Assembly: GCA_945872425.1 (NCBI GenBank)
Contig: CAMBZE010000011.1
Location: 1 to 35,258 of the forward strand
DNA: 35,258 nt
Source: Methylotenera oryzisoli
Lineage (GTDB): Bacteria; Pseudomonadota; Gammaproteobacteria; Burkholderiales; Methylophilaceae
Reading direction: 5' to 3'
The notes below the pieces were generated by a model. That model saw only the letters and a program-made list of their open reading frames with translations, did not search any database and was not told the origin of the DNA. How positions within the stretch are numbered: the first letter of the stretch is position 1; every line of letters begins with the position of its first letter. The translations under genes were made by a program, and so were the position numbers. This document shows, one piece after another, positions 7,209-14,300 of the stretch.

Positions 7209-7411
7209 AGTTCTCTACGGACACAGCCTAGACCAGCATCCTGAACCAAAAAGGCTCAAGTGGTAACAGCCTAGAGCGCATTAGGTACACCCGCCAAGAG
7301 CCTCTTAAAAGAGAGCCCAACTTAGGGCGCGCACACAGCAACTCGAATGACTAAAACCGATGCTATAAACTAGTTCAAGGAATTATTAGCCTAAACCGTA
7401 CCGCAGAGAAC
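7209..7411 (-). ncRNA. ssrS: 6S RNA
   Basis: 6S RNA binds the sigma-70 RNA polymerase holoenzyme as an open-promoter mimic in stationary phase. The terminal stem is readable: TTCTCTGCGG at the 5' end (7410-7401) pairs with CCGTAGAGAA at the 3' end (7220-7211). The roughly 200 bases between have the long, imperfectly self-complementary look of 6S. The strongest support is position: directly downstream of zapA on the same strand, the conserved proteobacterial location. Strand is taken from this synteny. The ends are approximate and a covariance-model scan was not possible. Confidence 0.75.
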
Positions 7412-7428
7412 AAACTTTGAAATCAGAC

Positions 7429-7449
7429 GTTTTATCTTGTCGATAAAAC
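7429..7449. repeat. Inverted repeat just upstream of 6S RNA
   Basis: GTTTTATC (7429-7436) and GATAAAAC (7442-7449) are perfect 8-base arms around a 5-base loop. It lies 18-38 bases upstream of the predicted 6S 5' end, across the expected -35 region. No T tract makes it a classic terminator for zapA. Confidence 0.5.
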
Positions 7450-7503
7450 CATTGAAATGATTCTACTCCATTTGCAACTAAACTTTTTGCCGCTGTTAAA
7501 TAT

Positions 7504-7797
7504 TTATTTTTTTGTGCAAGCTTGATCTATTTGATCTTGCATGAGTGTGATTCGGCGCTTGATGTCGCCAATATCTACATTGCCACTTTTGCTGTTCAAT
7601 AGCTCGTGTGAGAAATTCAGTGCCGCCATAATTGCAATACGCTCCACACCAATCACCCTGCCATTATCACGAATATCACGCATTTTTTTATCTAAATAAT
7701 TGACCGCATTGATTAAACCTGGTCGCTCTTCATCTGTGCATGACACGGTGAAGTCACGCCCCATGATATTGACATCTACGCCTTTAATTTCACTCAT
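7504..7797 (-). CDS. zapA: Cell division protein ZapA
   Basis: Cytosolic Z-ring-associated protein that bundles FtsZ. The 97-residue length is typical. The N-terminal beta region (GVDVNIMGRDFTVSCTDEERPGLINAVNYLDKKMRDIRD) and the conserved ERIAIMAALNFSHELL helix are intact, followed by a C-terminal coiled-coil segment ending DQIDQA. It lies 35 bases downstream of the zapB-like gene and just before 6S RNA. Confidence 0.92.
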   Translation of the reverse strand: MSEIKGVDVNIMGRDFTVSCTDEERPGLINAVNYLDKKMRDIRDNGRVIGVERIAIMAALNFSHELLNSKSGNVDIGDIKRRITLMQDQIDQACTKK

Positions 7798-7832
7798 TAT
7801 TTTATACCCGAAATTTGATACTCATCGCTGCT

Positions 7833-8021
7833 TTAAGGCAGGCTCTGCATCAATGTCTCAATGCGCTCACTGGCTTTCGCCATATTGGTTTTTAATAACG
7901 CTGTGTCAGATTCCATCGTGCTCAAGTTTAGACGTAGCTGCGTATTCTCATGGCGTAACTCACCGCACAATGAAATTAAGTGTGTTAATTTTTCTTCTAA
8001 CGCTGTTAAGTCTGCATCCAT
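7833..8021 (-). CDS. Small coiled-coil cell division protein, ZapB/TIGR02449-like
   Basis: A 62-residue, almost entirely coiled-coil protein beginning MDADLTALEEKLTHLISLCGEL, matching the small family encoded just before zapA in many beta- and gammaproteobacteria and thought to act at the Z-ring. A longer reading frame from a TTG at 8057 exists, but its extra 12 residues look like promoter sequence (TTGACTATAAT) and not protein; the ATG at 8021 gives the usual family length. No clear ribosome binding site precedes it. Function is inferred from context. Confidence 0.75.
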   Translation of the reverse strand: MDADLTALEEKLTHLISLCGELRHENTQLRLNLSTMESDTALLKTNMAKASERIETLMQSLP

Positions 8022-8159
8022 GTGATCACTATAATTGAAAAATCTGATTATAGTCAATAGCTAACGTGAATTTTTCAAAGTATTACAATACCTTATAAAG
8101 AGGACCTTGGAAAAATAGTTACCATAGTAGAAAAATTAGACGTTATAATTTCCACTTGT

Positions 8160-8375
8160 TGTCAGGTGCCAAGTTTGTTTTCTACAAACAAGGTGAAACT
8201 GGGAAATAGGTGCGTTAAACCATTAACAATGCCTATGCTGCCCCCGCAACGGTAAGTGAGTCTTTGATTATTCAAATAGTTTTGCAATTAGCCACTGAGC
8301 GCGAGCTTGGGAAGGCGCAAAACACATGGGTTAAGCCAAACCCAAAGCTCACAAGCCCGGAGACCGGCCTCGCAA
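8160..8375 (+). promoter_or_regulatory. Adenosylcobalamin riboswitch
   Basis: The core is unmistakable: AGGTGCC (8165-8171), GCTGCCCCCGCAACGGTAAG (8237-8256), GCCACTG (from 8290), GGGAAGGCGC (from 8308) and the B12 box AAGCCCGGAGACCGGCCT (8353-8370). It occupies the leader of btuB, so the btuB-btuM-cobO-cobB-bluB-cobU transcript should be turned down when adenosylcobalamin is plentiful. The gap 8022-8532 holds only this element and the hairpin after it. Confidence 0.95.
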
Positions 8376-8433
8376 CATTAGCCTTATGTTAAGGCGCGCT
8401 AGAGAATACCGCGGGGTGGCGGTGACCAAAAGC

Positions 8434-8457
8434 TGCATTATTGATTAGTGCATTTTT
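8434..8457 (+). terminator. Possible riboswitch-controlled terminator
   Basis: TGCATTA and TAGTGCA can pair (one G-T) around loop TTGAT and are followed at once by TTTTT and further T-rich sequence. It lies between the B12 box and the btuB start, where an expression platform belongs. The stem is short and AT-rich, so this is tentative. Confidence 0.4.
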
Positions 8458-8532
8458 GTCTTCCTTTTCCTGCTTTATTCCCTGGTTCTTATAAATCCAC
8501 ATGCGGGGACGCGTGTAATTTAGGGAAAGATC

Positions 8533-10395
8533 ATGCCCAAAAAAATCATTGCCAGCCTGATAGGTTTGGCTTTTACAACACCTGCTGTTGCAGCAGAAAA
8601 TATCAATTTAGATAATGTGGTAGTTACCGCTTCACGCATTGAGCAATCGCGCACCAGTGTGATAGGAGATGTTACCGTGATTGACCGCGAAGCCATAGAG
8701 CGCGCCGGCACAGGCTCTATCACCGACTTACTACAATCGCAACCGGGCATACAGATCAGCACCAATGGTGGTGCAGGCAAAACTTCTAATATCTTTATGC
8801 GCGGCACAAACAAAGACCATGTAGTCGTATTGATAGATGGTATGCGTATCAACTCAGCCACATCAGGCACCACTTCTTTTGAAAATATTCCGCTTTCACA
8901 AATCGAAAAAATTGAAATTTTGCGCGGACCAGCCTCTAGCCTCTATGGAGCAGATGCGATAGGCGGGGTTGTGCAGATTTTTACACGTAAAACAGTAACT
9001 GAAAAACCACTTATTCGTGCGGCTATCGGCCTGGGTAGTTACAACACAAAAACTATTGACGCAGGCATTAGCGGTGGGTTAGGCAATACTCACTATAACT
9101 TTAATATCAGCAGCATTCATACCGATGGGTTTTCTTCCAAACAAAATGGTATTGCTTTTGATAGTGACGATGATGGTTATAGAAACTTAGCGTTCATCGC
9201 CAATATTAACCACAAACTCAATGAAAATAATGAAATTGGCGCGCAATTCCTGCAAAGTAACGGCAATAGTGACTATGATTGTTACAGCAGCACTAAAAAT
9301 GGTAGCGTTTGTAGAATTGAAGAAACATTACAAAGCTATAATATTTACAGTCGCAATCAGTTTACTCAGTCATGGCAAAGTAATTTACAAATCGGGATTG
9401 GCACCGATAATTATGAGGATTTTAGCGGAAGAAGTAGCTCTGGGGCAGTTTCTTACAGCAAGTACCGCACTGAGCAACGTCAATTGACATGGCAGAATAA
9501 CTTTACACTACCTGTTGGCATACTCACATTGGCTTATGATCGGATAGAGCAAAAAATTAATAGCACTACACTTTATAATAAAAATGTAAGAAGCAATAAC
9601 GGTTATCTAGCAAGCTATTTGGCGGATATTGACAATCATTCGCTACAATTTTCTGTTCGCAATGATGACGACTCTCAGTTTGGAAGCTACACCACCGGTG
9701 GTTTGGGTTATGGTTATCACGTCACACCAAATTGGCGCATAGCCGCCAATTACGGTGCGGCCTTCAAAGCACCTACATTTAACCAGCTTTACTTTCCTAG
9801 AACGACAGGTTACTCAGGCAATCCTAACTTGCAACCGGAGAAATCTCATAATAGTGAAATTTCTTTGCGTTATGAGAGTGATAAGTTAAGGTCTGGCATG
9901 ACTGTTTTTGATAACAGCATTAAGAATCTAATCGTCAATGGAGACCCTGTAACTAACTTAAATCAAGCAGAAATACAGGGGATTACATTCGATGGAAACT
10001 GGCACATATCAGAAAATATAACCCTTGCCGGTAACTTTACAACGCAATCTCCACGCGCAAAAGAAACCGACAAACTATTAGATCGCCGTGGTAACCGCTA
10101 TGGTGCAGTCAGCCTGTTACACAGCTTGGGCGATTTGCAATGGGGGGCTGAAGTCACGGGAGCATCTACGCGTTACAACGACCTCGCAAACACCAAGAAA
10201 ATGGGTGGTTATATGCTGGTTAATTTAACAGCCAACTATAAACTCTCACCCGAGTGGAAACTGGAAGCGCGGGCAAATAATATTTTGGACAAAAATTACG
10301 TGCTAGCTTATACAGGGAACACCGCAACATCGGCAGCCTACAACACCGCAGGCAGCAATCTTTTTATCGGCGCCCGTTACAACATGAAACCCTGA
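8533..10395 (+). CDS. btuB: TonB-dependent vitamin B12 receptor BtuB
   Basis: Outer-membrane receptor that imports cobalamins using TonB energy. A signal peptide (cleaved near residue 21, AVAA|ENIN) is followed by a TonB-box-like segment, DNVVVTASR. The plug domain (about 35-150) has DLLQSQPGIQI, FMRGTNKDHVVVLIDGMRIN and EKIEILRGPASSLYGADAIGGVVQIFT; a beta-barrel follows to residue 620, with GYGYHVTPNWRIAANYGAAFKAPTFNQLY and NPNLQPEKS-NSEISLRYE. The upstream riboswitch and following cob genes fix the substrate as a corrinoid. The usual terminal aromatic residue is missing: the protein ends in ARYNMKP. AGGGAAAG precedes the start. Confidence 0.95.
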   Translation: MPKKIIASLIGLAFTTPAVAAENINLDNVVVTASRIEQSRTSVIGDVTVIDREAIERAGTGSITDLLQSQPGIQISTNGGAGKTSNIFMRGTNKDHVVVLIDGMRINSATSGTTSFENIPLSQIEKIEILRGPASSLYGADAIGGVVQIFTRKTVTEKPLIRAAIGLGSYNTKTIDAGISGGLGNTHYNFNISSIHTDGFSSKQNGIAFDSDDDGYRNLAFIANINHKLNENNEIGAQFLQSNGNSDYDCYSSTKNGSVCRIEETLQSYNIYSRNQFTQSWQSNLQIGIGTDNYEDFSGRSSSGAVSYSKYRTEQRQLTWQNNFTLPVGILTLAYDRIEQKINSTTLYNKNVRSNNGYLASYLADIDNHSLQFSVRNDDDSQFGSYTTGGLGYGYHVTPNWRIAANYGAAFKAPTFNQLYFPRTTGYSGNPNLQPEKSHNSEISLRYESDKLRSGMTVFDNSIKNLIVNGDPVTNLNQAEIQGITFDGNWHISENITLAGNFTTQSPRAKETDKLLDRRGNRYGAVSLLHSLGDLQWGAEVTGASTRYNDLANTKKMGGYMLVNLTANYKLSPEWKLEARANNILDKNYVLAYTGNTATSAAYNTAGSNLFIGARYNMKP

Positions 10396-10438
10396 TAATT
10401 AGGTTAGAATACTTGAGAATTTCACAAAGGAGAATTTA

Positions 10439-11008
10439 ATGCTGACACTTTCTAAAACCAATCAAATTATCATAGGCGTTGTACTTGCTGGGCTAATCAT
10501 TGCCACTCGCGGACACCACTTTGCTTCCATCAACAACCTGCCGAGCGCATCATTGGCCGTGTTTTTCCTGGCAGGCTTGTATTTACGTCCGGCCTTGGTG
10601 TTTCCGGCCTTGCTTGCCTTATGTGCAGGCTTGGATTTTTATTCAATCACTTTCGCGGGCACCAGCAATTTTTGCGTGACCCCGGCTTACGGCTTTTTAT
10701 TACCAGCTTACGGCGTAATGTGGTTAGCTGGTCGCTGGTTTGCAAAACGTTACAGCTTTAGCACTAATGCAGTTTTGCCGTTAGTGGGTAGCGTGGCTAT
10801 TGCTGCAACAGTGAGCGAGTTATTTTCTAGCGGCGGCTTTTATTTCTTTGGTGGCCGCTACCCAGACCCAACATTTGCCGAATTCTTGCCACGCCTTCAG
10901 AAGTACTTTCCGCACCAGTTAGAAAATATCGGTTTCTGGCTAGGTGTTGCGCTGGTAACCCATGTAGCGTTTGTACTTGCAAGTGGCGCAAACCGCTCTA
11001 AAGCTTAA
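10439..11008 (+). CDS. btuM: Cobalamin transporter BtuM (solitary ECF S-component type)
   Basis: A 189-residue inner-membrane protein with about six hydrophobic segments. It matches the BtuM family, cobalamin-binding S-component-like proteins found in Gram-negatives such as Thiobacillus denitrificans, which lack the usual ECF module. Cys79 (in TSNFCVTPAYG) sits where the structurally characterised protein has the cysteine that binds the cobalt of cobalamin (Cys80, from memory). Position between btuB and cobO under a B12 riboswitch is the expected context. AGGAG precedes the ATG, and the stop overlaps the cobO start in TAATG. Confidence 0.85.
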   Translation: MLTLSKTNQIIIGVVLAGLIIATRGHHFASINNLPSASLAVFFLAGLYLRPALVFPALLALCAGLDFYSITFAGTSNFCVTPAYGFLLPAYGVMWLAGRWFAKRYSFSTNAVLPLVGSVAIAATVSELFSSGGFYFFGGRYPDPTFAEFLPRLQKYFPHQLENIGFWLGVALVTHVAFVLASGANRSKA

Positions 11009-11613
11009 TGTCCGCTGAAGAAAAAAATACGCGCCATGCCGCACGCATGGTGCGTAAAAAAGCAGTCATCGACGCTGCGATTGAACAAGCCAATCAAGAA
11101 AAAGGCTTATTGCTCATACTCACCGGCAACGGCAAAGGTAAAAGTTCATCGGCTTTTGGCATGATGGCACGCGCATTGGGTTACGGCATGAAAGTAGGTG
11201 TAGCTCAATTTATCAAAAGCCGTAAAGATACAGGCGAAGAAGGCTTTTTTAGTCGCCAGCCTAATGTGGAATGGCATGTGCTGGGCGAAGGCTTTACTTG
11301 GGATACGCAGGATCGCGAACGCGACATCAGCACTGCGCAAGCAGGATGGAAAATTGCACAGCAAATGTTGAGCGACCCAGAAATTAGCCTCGTGATTCTG
11401 GATGAGATCACCTACACCATGAAATACGGTTATCTTGATACCGCGCAAATTTTAGCAGATATTGCCGCCCGCCCGCCCATGCAGCATGTGGTGATAACGG
11501 GGCGCGGCGCACCGCAAGCTTTAATTGATGCAGCAGATACCGTAAGCGAGATCATGGATGTGAAGCACGCCTGGCGTGCAGGCATTAAAGCCCAGCCCGG
11601 CATTGATTTATAG
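11008..11613 (+). CDS. cobO: Cob(I)yrinic acid a,c-diamide adenosyltransferase
   Basis: Transfers the 5'-deoxyadenosyl group of ATP to the cobalt of reduced corrinoids; needed in both salvage and de novo routes. The P-loop TGNGKGKSSSAFG lies at about residues 38-50. Family motifs GYGMKVGVAQFIKS, W-TQDRERD, LVILDEITYTMKYGYLD and VITGRGAPQALIDAADTVSEIM are all present. Length of 201 residues is normal. Its start overlaps the btuM stop by one base, implying translational coupling. Confidence 0.96.
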   Translation: MSAEEKNTRHAARMVRKKAVIDAAIEQANQEKGLLLILTGNGKGKSSSAFGMMARALGYGMKVGVAQFIKSRKDTGEEGFFSRQPNVEWHVLGEGFTWDTQDRERDISTAQAGWKIAQQMLSDPEISLVILDEITYTMKYGYLDTAQILADIAARPPMQHVVITGRGAPQALIDAADTVSEIMDVKHAWRAGIKAQPGIDL

Positions 11614-11620
11614 CATTCAT

Positions 11621-12880
11621 ATGACCTCCTGTCGTGCCGTCCTTGTCTCTGCGCCCGCATCCGGGCAAGGTAAGACTCTCATCACCGCCGCTCTGGCACG
11701 CGCTTGGCGTAACCTTGGGCTAAAAGTACAAGCATTCAAGTGCGGTCCGGACTTTTTAGACCCCATGATACTGGAGGTCGCCACAGGTCGCCCCGTTTAT
11801 AACCTCGACTTTACCATGTGTGGTGAAAATGACGCTGAAGCCCAGCTTTATCGCGCCGCACAGCAAGCCGACCTGATCATTGTTGAAGGCGTGATGGGCT
11901 TGCACGACGGCACGCCTTCCAGCGCAGACATTGCTACCCGCTTTGATTTACCCGTCGTGCTCACTATAGACGCCAGTGGCATGGCGCAAACATTTGGGGC
12001 TTTGGCCTCTGGCCTTTTGGCATATAACCCGCAACTCAAATCTGCGGGTGCACTGGCTAACAAAGTGGGCAGTAGCGGTCATGCTCAGTTATTAAAAAAT
12101 TCATTGCCTACGCATTTAAGCTGGTTCGGTGCATTACAGAAAGATGAAAATCTTAGCCTGCCCGAGCGGCACCTGGGCTTGTTTCGCGCCAGTGAAATTG
12201 GTGACTTAGAAGCGAAAATTGAAGCCGCCGCCAATGCGCTGATGCCAGATTTACCTCTGCCACCAGTCGTGACATTTCAGGCTCCCCAAATGCAGGTAAC
12301 CCCCAAGCTACTTGCCAACAAAACCATTGCCATTGCGCGAGACGCCGCTTTTTGTTTTATTTATCAGGCTAACTTGGATTGCTTGACCGACATGGGTGCG
12401 ACCCTCAAGTTCTTTTCGCCATTACACGACCAATGTTTGCCTGAAGCAGATGCTTATTGGCTACCTGGCGGTTATCCTGAACTTCACTTGAGTGAGATCG
12501 GCGCCAATATTGCCATGAAAAATGCTTTGCAAGCAGTTTTTAACGCCGACAAGCCCATACTGGCTGAATGTGGCGGCATGATGGCTTTATCGGCGAGCAT
12601 TGATGACAGCCCCTGTTTCGGTTTATTGGTGGGAAAAAGCAAAATACATGATCGTTTACAAGGACTGGGTTCTCTAAATGCTGAACTGCCGCAAGGTGTA
12701 CTAGGGGCACACACCTTTCATTATGGCAACTTTGAAACTGAACTTGAGCCTATCGCCACCGCTAAAACACGTTTTGGTAAACCTGAAAACATTTATCGGC
12801 ATGGCTCAATTCACGCCAGCTTTCTGCATTTTTACTTTGCCTCTAACCCACAAGCCGCTGCGGGGCTATTTCTGTCATGA
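11621..12880 (+). CDS. cobB: Cobyrinic acid a,c-diamide synthase
   Basis: Glutamine-dependent ligase that amidates the a and c side chains of cobyrinic acid. The N-terminal ATP-binding domain shows VLVSAPASGQGKTLITAALARA and KCGPDFLDP; the C-terminal glutamine amidotransferase domain has AYWLPGGYPELHLSEI and the nucleophile region ILAECGGMMAL. I take the ATG at 11621 (419 residues), which begins directly before the P-loop as in homologues; an in-frame GTG at 11576 inside cobO is possible but adds unconserved residues. Neither has a good ribosome binding site, so coupling to cobO is likely. Its stop overlaps the bluB start. Confidence 0.94.
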   Translation: MTSCRAVLVSAPASGQGKTLITAALARAWRNLGLKVQAFKCGPDFLDPMILEVATGRPVYNLDFTMCGENDAEAQLYRAAQQADLIIVEGVMGLHDGTPSSADIATRFDLPVVLTIDASGMAQTFGALASGLLAYNPQLKSAGALANKVGSSGHAQLLKNSLPTHLSWFGALQKDENLSLPERHLGLFRASEIGDLEAKIEAAANALMPDLPLPPVVTFQAPQMQVTPKLLANKTIAIARDAAFCFIYQANLDCLTDMGATLKFFSPLHDQCLPEADAYWLPGGYPELHLSEIGANIAMKNALQAVFNADKPILAECGGMMALSASIDDSPCFGLLVGKSKIHDRLQGLGSLNAELPQGVLGAHTFHYGNFETELEPIATAKTRFGKPENIYRHGSIHASFLHFYFASNPQAAAGLFLS

Positions 12881-13560
12881 ACTCACATCGCTACCCTGAT
12901 GCCGACATTGATGCAATCTATCGCGTCATTGCCGAGCGCCGCGACATGCGGCATTTTTTACCTACGCCTGTTGATTCCGCAGTGCTTGCGCATATTTTGC
13001 AAGCCGCGCATCAAGCCCCGAGCGTGGGCTTAATGCAACCTTGGCGCTTTATCCGCATTACTAACACCGATACGCGTAAGGCGATACATCAGCTGGTAGA
13101 TGAAGAGCGCGTTCAAACTGCGCAAGCCATTGGTGAATATGAAAGCACCACCCGCATGGCTGAATTTTTGCGTTTAAAGGTTGAAGGCATTTTAGATTGT
13201 GGTGAGTTATTGGTCGCCACCTTGTGTGATAAACGCGAAGATCACATATTTGGGCGCCGAACCTTACCTGAAATGGACATCGCTTCCGTCAGTTGCGCCA
13301 TTCAAAATATGTGGCTAGCCGCACGTGCCGAAGGCTTAGGCATGGGCTGGGTGTCAATTTTTGACCCGGTAAAACTAAGTGCCTTGCTACAAATACCAAG
13401 CGGTGCCAAACCAATTGCCGTACTGTGCCTAGGGCATGTCAATACTTTTTATAAAGAACCGATGTTGGTTGAAACCGGCTGGAAACAAGCCAAGCCACTC
13501 TCGGAGATGGTCATGGAAAATTGTTGGACAACAGATAAACAAGGGCACACCGATGAATAA
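12877..13560 (+). CDS. bluB: 5,6-dimethylbenzimidazole synthase BluB
   Basis: Flavin destructase that uses oxygen to turn FMNH2 into 5,6-dimethylbenzimidazole, the lower ligand of true vitamin B12. It is a nitroreductase-fold protein of 227 residues with the BluB markers RRDMRHFLP, ILQAAHQAPSVGLMQPWRFI, FGRRTLPEMD and AARAEGLGMGWVSIF. Start and cobB stop overlap in ATGA. Its presence means the organism can make its own lower ligand aerobically, matching cobT downstream. Confidence 0.95.
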   Translation: MNSHRYPDADIDAIYRVIAERRDMRHFLPTPVDSAVLAHILQAAHQAPSVGLMQPWRFIRITNTDTRKAIHQLVDEERVQTAQAIGEYESTTRMAEFLRLKVEGILDCGELLVATLCDKREDHIFGRRTLPEMDIASVSCAIQNMWLAARAEGLGMGWVSIFDPVKLSALLQIPSGAKPIAVLCLGHVNTFYKEPMLVETGWKQAKPLSEMVMENCWTTDKQGHTDE

Positions 13561-14083
13561 TGTGCATTTAATTTTAGGTGGCGCACGCTCTGGCAAAAGC
13601 GCTTTTGCAGAAAAGCTGGCCTTAGAGAGTGGTCTGCCCGTGACCTACATTGCCACCGCACAAGTTTATGATGCTGAATTTGGTCAACGCGTAGATCACC
13701 ATAAACTACGTCGCCCTGCGCACTGGAAAACCGTAGAGCAATCTTTTAACTTGGGTGAAACGCTCAAAACGTATGCTAAAGCGGGCGAATGCGTGATTGT
13801 CGATTGCCTCACACTTTGGCTGGCACAGTGTATTTGCCCAGATTGTGATCGCCCCCAAAACCTGGATTGGCAAAGCGAGCGTCATGCACTTCTAGAGACC
13901 ATTCCAACACTAAAAGGCACAGTATTATTTGTCAGCAATGAGGTAGGCATGGGCATTGTGCCACTCGGCGAGATTAACCGCCAGTTTCAGGATGAACAAG
14001 GCAGACTGAATCAAGCCATCGCGCAACTGGCAGATAAGGTCAGTTTTGTTGCGGCCGGACTTCCACTCACGCTAAAAGGATAA
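13553..14083 (+). CDS. cobU: Adenosylcobinamide kinase / adenosylcobinamide-phosphate guanylyltransferase
   Basis: Bifunctional enzyme that phosphorylates adenosylcobinamide and then activates it with GMP for nucleotide-loop assembly. The P-loop LGGARSGKSAFAE is at the very N-terminus; the DHHKLRRPAHWKTVE segment carries the region of the guanylylated histidine, and VDCLTLWLAQ and FVSNEVGMGIVP follow. I place the start at 13553 (176 residues, usual length), overlapping the bluB stop by 8 bases; the longer frame from 13436 only adds bluB out-of-frame sequence. Confidence 0.95.
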   Translation: MNNVHLILGGARSGKSAFAEKLALESGLPVTYIATAQVYDAEFGQRVDHHKLRRPAHWKTVEQSFNLGETLKTYAKAGECVIVDCLTLWLAQCICPDCDRPQNLDWQSERHALLETIPTLKGTVLFVSNEVGMGIVPLGEINRQFQDEQGRLNQAIAQLADKVSFVAAGLPLTLKG

Positions 14084-14085
14084 CC

Positions 14086-14298
14086 ATGGAAATAACCACA
14101 TTTGAACTAAGAGGTGAATTCATCGAACTTTGCAACCTGCTCAAACTCGCGGGAATCGCTAATAGCGGCGGTCAAGGGAAAATGATGGTGGGTGATGGCA
14201 TCGTGCAGGTGGATGGCCAGATTGAAACTCGAAAAACCGCCAAGATTCGCACAGGGCAAGTAGTGGAGTGTTTAGGGCAGCAAATAAAAGTACTATAA
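14086..14298 (+). CDS. Small S4-domain RNA-binding protein (YbcJ-like)
   Basis: A 70-residue protein consisting of one S4-like RNA-binding domain: LCNLLKLAGIANSGGQGKMMVGDGIVQVDGQIETRKTAKIRTGQVVEC. It resembles E. coli YbcJ, whose role is not well defined. It starts 2 bases after cobU, so it is translated from the cobalamin transcript, though nothing links the family to cobalamin. Its stop lies 2 bases from the stop of the convergent cobQ. Confidence 0.85.
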   Translation: MEITTFELRGEFIELCNLLKLAGIANSGGQGKMMVGDGIVQVDGQIETRKTAKIRTGQVVECLGQQIKVL

Positions 14299-14300
14299 GG

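Noticed and set aside
8022-8057. TTG start for the zapB-like gene
   Set aside because: The extra residues are encoded by TTGACTATAAT-like promoter sequence, and homologues start at the MDADL-equivalent methionine.
13436-13552. Longer cobU reading frame starting inside bluB
   Set aside because: The extra 39 residues are bluB read out of frame and lie before the conserved P-loop start; the ATG at 13553 gives the normal cobU length.
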